This document shows, one piece after another, positions 52,501-61,500 of a stretch of 64,000 nt of DNA; position 1 is the stretch's first letter; every line of letters begins with the position of its first letter. Below the pieces are notes generated by a model. The model was given only the letters and a program-made list of their open reading frames with translations, was not told where the DNA came from and did not search any database. Made by a program: the position numbers and the translations under genes. This DNA comes from Psococerastis gibbosa. Taxonomy: Eukaryota; Arthropoda; Insecta; Psocodea; Psocidae. The stretch covers positions 10,791,261 to 10,855,260 of the forward strand of contig OZ020488.1 in the NCBI GenBank assembly GCA_963971405.1, given 5' to 3'.

Positions 52501-55500
52501 CAAGGGTGACAAGAAAATGACGTCATATTCCGGATACTACTAACACTAACGCCGGCATCACGAATGATGTCACATTCCACCATCATGTCACTCAAATATT
52601 TTCCCCTCTACTAAATAACGTTTAGGAAAAATATAATTTTGGTTGTAAAATAAATCTGCTAACGCATTAACATAGGTTTTTTATTATTGTCAAGTAGCTT
52701 ATAGGAATGTCACGAGCACCAAAAAGATATCTACACCACGTCGTAATCAGGGCTAGCGAAAGGCAAGCTTCTGTTGTGAAGGAAAGAAATAAAGAGGAAG
52801 GGTTGAATTCCAACCTCACCCCTAAAGATGGAAGCCAACCAACATGATGGCGCTTCCCCCGATGAATAAAAAAGAAGGTTCGTCTGTCCTGGCGAAGAGC
52901 ACTTTAGCCGAGCTAAGATGCCATAGTATAGAGAAGAGAGAAAATCAGCACTAGGCATCTACAAGTATTGTTAACTTAGTTATAACATAAAATAACATTA
53001 TTATTTCCATCAAAAGGATTTACAATTACAATTATAGCATGCTCCAGGGCGGTTATCGAGATACATTGCACGGAAAGAGATCTAAATAAAACGATACTGG
53101 ACACAATCTTGAATCCACTCTGAATAGTATACAATTATACTGCAGGGTACCCTGTGGCCTGTACAGGCTTCAGGCTGGACTTAAGCATTCCATAATGAAG
53201 GCATAAAATGTAGCCTAGATCTTTAATGAAGGGAATGAATGTATAAGAGGTGTTATAGATACCAGGTAGCCTACTTTGAAATGGAGTAATGCAGTGACCA
53301 TGTTGATCTAATAAGGAATATTCCGTAATCAAAACGATTATGGTACTACTACAACTACGCCTATACGTGTGAATTGAATACCTGTTCGTTATAGGCTGAT
53401 AGTCCATTTATATCACCTCCCCATGAAGCCTACTTGCTACCTACAGGCTATGGCTATATAGCTTTAAAAGGGTCAATCTCATACTACACAGTATACGTTG
53501 GGAAATAAAAAATTCCTAAGCCAAGCCCAAAATGGAAAATGCTTGCCGGGGCTTTCATAACGGTAATAAGGAGTGTTAATGAGTAAATTGAGAGGGGAAA
53601 ATAGTAAAAAAAAGTATTAAAAAAAGTATAAAACTATTTTAATTACGCTGAGCTGAAGCTGAGTTGAAGAGGAAGGTTGTATAATGATATGCAGGAATTT
53701 GCTGCCACCCAACACTAATTACTGTATTTATTTATTCCTCCACAAAGTGACGGTATTAATGGGGCAAAATTTTAAATACACAAAAATTACGCCTGGGTAC
53801 ATAATATACGATATTTTACAGTATGATCTGTATCAACCATATTATGGGCTAATTATTACCCTGAACATTGGGGACATGGCAGGAGAGGCTGATCGAGCTT
53901 TTCTTGAGACCACAACACGAATCTGAGCAATCGGGCGTCACTGGAAGCGGCAGCTGCCAACCCGCCGGCTAGTTCTTCCACCACCAGGACACACGGAAAT
54001 CTGTCTTTATCATGACTAGTCCTTAAAACGATTTCGATCAACATCGAGGGAATATCTAGTTGTCAGGAGATGTTATTAAAATGCGTGTCTCCCGGGACAC
54101 GCGAAGTAAGGAAGTACCCTGAACCCTTTTTACCTGCAAAATCGCCTCTGATTTCTCGCCACTACATCGGCCTGACATTTGTTTTTAATACTGGACAGCT
54201 CGCTTTGATACAAGGATATCATCCTAATAATCCTACAATAAGTAGCAAAAAACAATTTGCCATCGGAAAATACCCAAAGCATTTACCAGAACTATTCGGA
54301 CAGTGACCCTAGAGAAGGAAAGGTGCGTACCCTAAGGCAAAGGTACAGTGAAGACCGCACCTAGGCACTCTCACCTGTGAAATGCGATTGCCCGAGGACC
54401 CCACGCCAACACTCCTCAAAACCTTTTCCATTCCACGAATCACTTCGCAGGTAATTTAACTTCGTGCTGTGTCTAGTAATGGTCGCCCGTTTTTGCATTA
54501 GTTCAGCCGGAGGCCGTCCGTCAATGACCTTCCTATCCTATCCTACAGCTGCGGCTCTGCTACCCATATTTGAATGTCATCCAGATACCGTAGGCCAAAA
54601 TGAAAAGCAATTAGAGCCGCTCCAGCCAGCTGGCGCTGGTTACTAGCGTAGTGCAGTTGGTAGAGAATTGGCCTATGAACAGGTCGGTCAAGGTTCAGAA
54701 CTTGATATAAAAGGAAACAATTTCGGCCGGTCCCTCCGGGGAAGATCTTCAGAGCTGGAGACGAGCGCAAAGCTGGAGACGAGTGCAGAGCTGCAAGGAG
54801 AGTGGCAATGTTTTGTGCAATTTTGCGAGGGGCCAGAAGGCTTCCTAGTCTTCCCCACACTAAGTCAAGTCAAGGTCCACTCAACCTTCAGCGGAAAAAT
54901 GCTGTTGCCAGACTTGATGCTGCCCATCTTCTTCTTTCTCAGTGTTAGAGCTCGGGGTGAGTCTCGCACCACCTCCCACCAGCCATCCCAGTCCTTGGTC
55001 TTCCTACAACAAGCCGTCACTCCAATTTTCTGCAGGTCACATTCCACCTTGTCTCTCTCTCTCTCTCTCGATGCTGCCTATCTTCTTCTTCCTCGGCGCT
55101 AAAGCTCAGCGTGAGCTTTGGCCTCTCGCATTACCTCCCTCCAGGCATTCCAGTCCTTGGTCTTCCTCCAACAAGCCGTCACTTCAATTTTCCATTGGTC
55201 ACTTTCCACCTCGTCTCTCCATCAGTTCGGCGGGCACCCTTGCCACCTTCCGCCCTGCATTTCAGCTCTATATACGTAGCTCTGTATACGGAGCTTGGAG
55301 CTCGGTGCTGAGTCATTCGCTCTACGTGTCTAATCCACTGAATTCGATGGGGTTTTGCCAGACGAATGATGCCTTCATTTTTCAAAATCTCGTCTATCTA
55401 ACGTTTGCTCTAGTTATACAGACGCCATCTTCGTTCACCCCTCCGTATACGCTCCTTACTGGCTATACTCGCAGTTTCGAAGAATCAGTGGCGTTTATTG

Positions 55501-58500
55501 GCAGATGCTGCCCTAGCATCCAAACACAGCAGTGGTCAAGAGTGATGATACTCTGCAAGTTCTCAGGCCTAAGCCCCAAATGGGTTGTTGGGCCATGATG
55601 TTTCTTTTCTGAAGATACCTAAACGACATGCAGTAACTGACCTATGTTTTACCTTATGGTCAATTTTCAGGCCAAAAAATAGTCCTCAATAGAGACTTAC
55701 AGGTAGTTTGGAGTCAATGACAGGGAGCTGAACAATTATGTAATTGAGGTGGGAAGTGATTAGCACTACGATAATAGCCAAGGGATGTGACACAACTACA
55801 GAAGGAATGGCTGCCGGAAATAAATGCAATTTGGCCTGTGGAATAACAACATTTAAACTTAGAAATGGCTCTGGGAAAGGCAGCGCGCCTTGTAATTAGG
55901 GTACCGTACGTATATAACTTCATACGGCTAAACAACCATATTGTAAAGTGCCACAGAGAAAAAAACACAGTAATTTGTCGTTGGTAGCGCAATTTAATGA
56001 ATGGCATGGTCTACTAATTAAGAACGTGCACAATCTAATTTTCTATTTCATAGAATGTAGACGAAGCCTAATCCAGAGCATGCAGAAGAGTGCATATATA
56101 CGGTGTATCGTAGAGTTGACAGTAAACAGTAAATCAAACAGTTGGAACTAAATTTAGTTTCAGGAAAAAATCACAGAAACAATATGTATCTTCTTTGCCC
56201 TCTATCCGATCACAAATCTGAGGTGTTTACATTAGTACCCTCAATAATGTGACTTATTACACGATAACAGTACGACTTCACAGCAAATCGGATACACCGT
56301 CGTATCGACTTTGATTTTCCTTCAATGTAATGAGGCTCGGATTATCCAAAATTTCTTCAAAATATTTTTTCTTCAAAACGAAAGATTGCTGCAAAACTTT
56401 CGACAGTCATAAAGCGTTCCTTATAGGCACTAACGTATAAATAAGAAAGCAATTACATAGCAGTACTCAATCTTCTTTATTTTTAGACCAAATCAGTGAG
56501 ATTGTTCCAGGCGGCAGACAGCATGCGCTCACTACTCTGTGCTACTGTACATGTACAGCACGCACACATGCTGAGGAATGGAGCACAGGTGAAAATAAAT
56601 GGGTACGATGAGCACGTCATATAAGAGAGATAATGGGCAGTTGGAGTAAGTGCTTGGACGTTGAAAGATAATGACGAAAGCGTGAGGTCTAACACATTGA
56701 AATATGGGTCAATGGGATGTACTACATTTAGGCCATGTCCTGGCTACGTACAGTATCTACACTGTACGGCAGGTTTAATTCAATATCGTCTTTAAAATCA
56801 AACATCACCAAACATATCACATGTTTTACATGTACTACATGTAGGCTATCTCCTGGCTACGTACAGTATCTGCACGGTACGGCAGGTTTGATTCTATCTC
56901 GTCTTTAAAATCAAACATCACCAAACACATCATATGTTTCATATGTACTACATGTAGGCTATCTCCTGGCTACGTACAGTATCTACACGGTACGGCAGGT
57001 TTGATTCAATCTAGTCTTTAAAATCAAACATCACCAAACATATCACATGTTTTACATGTACTACATGTAGGCTATCTCCTGGCTACGTACAGTATCTACA
57101 CGGTACGGCAGGTTTGATTCTATCTCGTCTTTAAAATCAAACATCACCAAACACATCATATGTTTCACACGTACTACATGTAGGCTATCTCCTGGCTACG
57201 TACAGTATCTACACGGTACGGCAGGTTTGATTCAATCTAGTCTTTAAAATCAAACATCACCAAACATATCACATGTTTTACATGTACTACATGTAGGCTA
57301 TCTCCTGGCTACGTACAGTATCTACACGGTACGGCAGGTTTGATTCAATCTAGTCTTTAAAATCAAACATCACCAAACATATCACATGTTTTACATGTAC
57401 TACATGTAGGCTATCTCCTGGCTACGTACAGTATCTACACGGTACGGCAGGGTTGATTCAATCTCGTCTTTAAAATCAAACATTACCAAACACGTCACAT
57501 GTACTACATTTAGGCCATATCCTGGCTACGTACAGTATCTACACTGTACGGCAGGTTTAATTCATTCTCGTCTTTAAAATCAAACATCACCTAACCCCAC
57601 CTTACCTAAAACAAAACTTCGTTAACCTCTCTAGCCATACCTATAACACCAGAATTGATCATCTGTTAGCTATTCCTCACCACAATACGCATATGCTCCA
57701 TTCATCCTTTTTGCTTTCCTCAATTTTACTGTGGAACTCAATCCCCCGTGAGATTCAAGAATTGCCGTCACTAACAGTCTTCAGGATTCTACCTACTCAA
57801 GGAGAATCTAATTTCAAATGTAATGTAGGCTAGGATTTATTATTATTATTTTATTTTATTATTTATGCTTGTGTGGGTGAGTGAGTGCTTATTTAGTTCT
57901 AAGGAAATAGCAATTAGATTTTAAATGGCACTGTAAATGTTACTACTGTTTTTGTTGCTGACCCCTAGTTGAGCGTAAGAGAGTGCCTTATAAGGCCCTA
58001 ACTAGGGTGGTCTCAGCAAAAAATAAAGTAATTATTTATTTATTTATAATTTACATAACAACGCCCACGAAACCACTGCAAGGACAAATTAAAACCGACC
58101 TCCACAAATTGGGAGGCCGCAAATGGTGGAGGGTCGTGCAAACCTAGATGACTTGAAGAGTATTGTCGAGCCGGCAAAGGGCTGTAGAATGAGAGCCGCG
58201 TTGGTCAGGTGCGTTTGTAACACAAAGTCTTACGAATAGACACCGTTATGATAGGCTCTTGAAAGTGGCATGCAAAGCTTATGTAACCTACTTGACACGA
58301 TTTTATGAGTGTTTATTCTTCTTCTTCTTCTCCTTCCCCCTTAGTGCCGCGTGCGCAGCGTGGGGAGATCGCCTCGAACCCATTTCCTGAACCCGCCCCA
58401 GTCGGACGCTAACACCTTGAGCTCGGCCATTGTTTTCCGTCTTGCTCCGGCGAGTTGTACAATCCTTTCCTCAAGAGTTGTCCTCGGTCTGCCGATGGGT

Positions 58501-61500
58501 CTTAAATGAGTGTTTATTCACGAGAAAATATTCTATACCATCAGTTGTAAGCATAAATCGGTAAAAGATAAAATGTCCGATACTTTTCTACCATGTTTAT
58601 ACTAAAAATTGTAAGAATAAATTTTAAATGTACAATGCAAATTTGGGAGCAAGTTTCAACTGCAGGTACTAACATTGCATTGTCTTTACGGACATGGCAA
58701 TTTGGAATCTAGTACCCATGTTAATAGAATGATGACAATTAAATACACCAGATAAATTGGTCTATCGATACGTTTTATTTTCTTCAAAATTGCCAGGAGT
58801 CGATAAAAGTTCCATCGGTTTAACAATCTCACGCTTAGGTTGGAAATGCGGGTTCCATACGCAACCCCACCCTGAAAATTAGATTCGTCATACTCGCTAT
58901 CTCTTTACAAATCTACTGCCACAGGTACATCTCAAGATGACAGTGCAGTCGCCAAAAAACTTTCGACTGAAAGGGCTGGGCATGATCACATCCACACACT
59001 TATTCCGCATTCTACTTACCTAGATGCCAACTAGACCCGTCTTTGTGGTAAACTTCAGGGAAAAAACCAGCCATAACTACCTCAAAACCCACCTCTGTAG
59101 GTTTGTCATGTGAAAAAAGGCCCAAAATCCGCTCTGCGACACAGAACAAATGGATAATAATACACGCCTACAATAGCACACGACTGCAGATAGAGTAGTA
59201 GAACCCCCAACACATACCTGTACACAATACTGTACGCTACCTACAGGGAAGCTCAATGCTCTGTGGTAAAAGTACCAAGATAAGTTGGTTCCATATTTAT
59301 GTAAATTTCACTGCACGCTTCAATATTGGATTGAGTCTCCACGGTGTCCTTCAGGTAGCCTTAACAAAACTAGAATCGGCCAATCTCTTTGCCACTCGAC
59401 CCTTATCGCTATTACATATTACTAAGACGTCAAATTTCAATGCGTGACTCAATATTTGGCTCCATTCAGCAGTGCAAAATTGCAAAATCAAATCTATCTC
59501 CTTACAATTCGATTCTTTTCGTCAGTCACTAACATGGAAGATAAAATCCCACCACACAGTCCAATGTTGGACACAATTTCGTACGGTAACCCTCACGTAG
59601 CCCTGCAAAATTAGATGTGTCACGCCGATCTATCTCATTGCAATGCAACCCACACCGTTATCAGAGATACTAGAGGTCAAAATTTCAATGCTCTGCCCAA
59701 TATTTGCGTTGATTTACCACGGTAGCGCCCCGCCCTGCAAATTACAAGTGTCACGCCGACCTTTCCCTTTGCAATTGACACCGTGGTACTGTGATGCAAC
59801 GTCTCTGGTTTTCAAGGTTCCACCTTACGACACTGCCACTTGACTTGATCTTTGTCATCCTCTTCCAACTCTTCCTTCATCCCACCCAGCATTCTTCTCT
59901 TATCTTTAACAGTTAAGGTGGCGGAGATCATCTTCTTTTGATGTTGAACTCCACTACAACTGCCATTCATTGTTTTATGTTGCAGATAACAAGAGAGCCA
60001 AGACCGTAACAATGGTATTAAAATGTTAAGGGTATCAGTCGTAGGGAATACTAAACATGCTGTGGACCATGAAAAAAAACAGATCCAAGGAGTAAGAATG
60101 GTGACAGAGATGAAGCCCACTACAACAGTCATTTATTCGTTTATGGCGCAGAGAACAAGAGTGTCAAGAGCATTACGCTCAAAAAATGGTATTAAAGTGT
60201 CAAGAGTATCAGTTATGGATTATAATTAACAGGCTGTGGACATGAAAGAAGAACAAATTCAGGGAGCAAATATAAAAGAGAAGGAAGCATAGCGGATAGC
60301 GCAAGTTGTAGCAAGGATGATACCTTGGTATACCTAGTTGGTTAATAAGTACTGTCACAAATCTTTCCTTTCAAAATCTCAATTCGAATTGTAAACAAAC
60401 CATCAATTTCTATTTTTCATTAAATTGTCTTTAATTTGATATAAAATAAGCAACATTTTATAACATAAATAGTCATGGAATGGGGCCAGAAAGAAGATCG
60501 CGTTGCTGATATTGCCCTTCACAAATGCGGACACCGCGCACCATTTTTAAGTTGCTACAGCAACTTGTGGGAATATCCGTTAAAAGGCTTGTGTATCACA
60601 CTATCAAACGATGGGGTGATACCCTGAGCATTTGTGACAAAAAAAGATATGTTTGTATCCCAGCCGACATTCAAGTCGTTAGGTCGCGGATCAACCGAAA
60701 CCGATAAATTTGTGACAGAACTTATTAACAAACTACAAGGTATAAACCAACCGCCGGCAGAGAGGTTTATAAACGTTGATACATCACAGCAAATAAAATT
60801 CAATAATAATTATTGACAATTATTGTCGCCAATCTGTGGTAGTAAGAGGTGCATATCGCACATCAAAATGCTGAGAAAAATGTCTTCTGTTTGTCTTGCT
60901 ATCATTGATATGTCATGAGATGTATAACTTTTATGCCTACAAGACGTTTCTCTCTCAGATTGTCCTTTATGTTCTTATAAACGACGGAGTACAGTGCACT
61001 CTTATAATACGCAATCGGCGAAAGGGTTTGATATGCGTAGGTGTCGCCTAAACAAGTCGAGGGATTCTTATCCGATACTTGCACACCGGCTTTACAATAA
61101 GCTACCATTTTTATTTAAGTCAGTTGGATCCAGCTTGTTTCAGAACATACATTAAGAGCAGATTTATTGACGCCTCACTATATAATTTGGATGAGTACGA
61201 CCCCAGGAGTTTCGTACAAAACCCTATCGGTTGGCTATTTTTGTTTGACACGGTCGATCTGGCTGGTCAGGGACTCTAATTTTTGTATTTGTATGTATTT
61301 ACAATAGATTACATAACCATGATTCTGCAGAGGTATCTCATTTGGAATCATCAAACCCCCCGAGTTGTAATTCGGTCGTGCCCCACTCACTGACGGATTC
61401 ACGTCCCGATTAGCCACGCTCCACTAATTCCGCCATACAAATCTCCACCACGGCGTTTCCATCTTTCCGTTTCGTTAAAGACGTTGCTTAGATTCCCTGC

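Noticed and set aside
54668-55598. Plus-strand proteins of 144 and 218 residues
   Set aside because: They are antisense to a degenerate LINE tail on the minus strand and are rich in Ser/Pro from CT-rich DNA.
56712-57597. CRISPR-like or regulatory array
   Set aside because: Units are continuous 113-bp tandem copies with no spacers.
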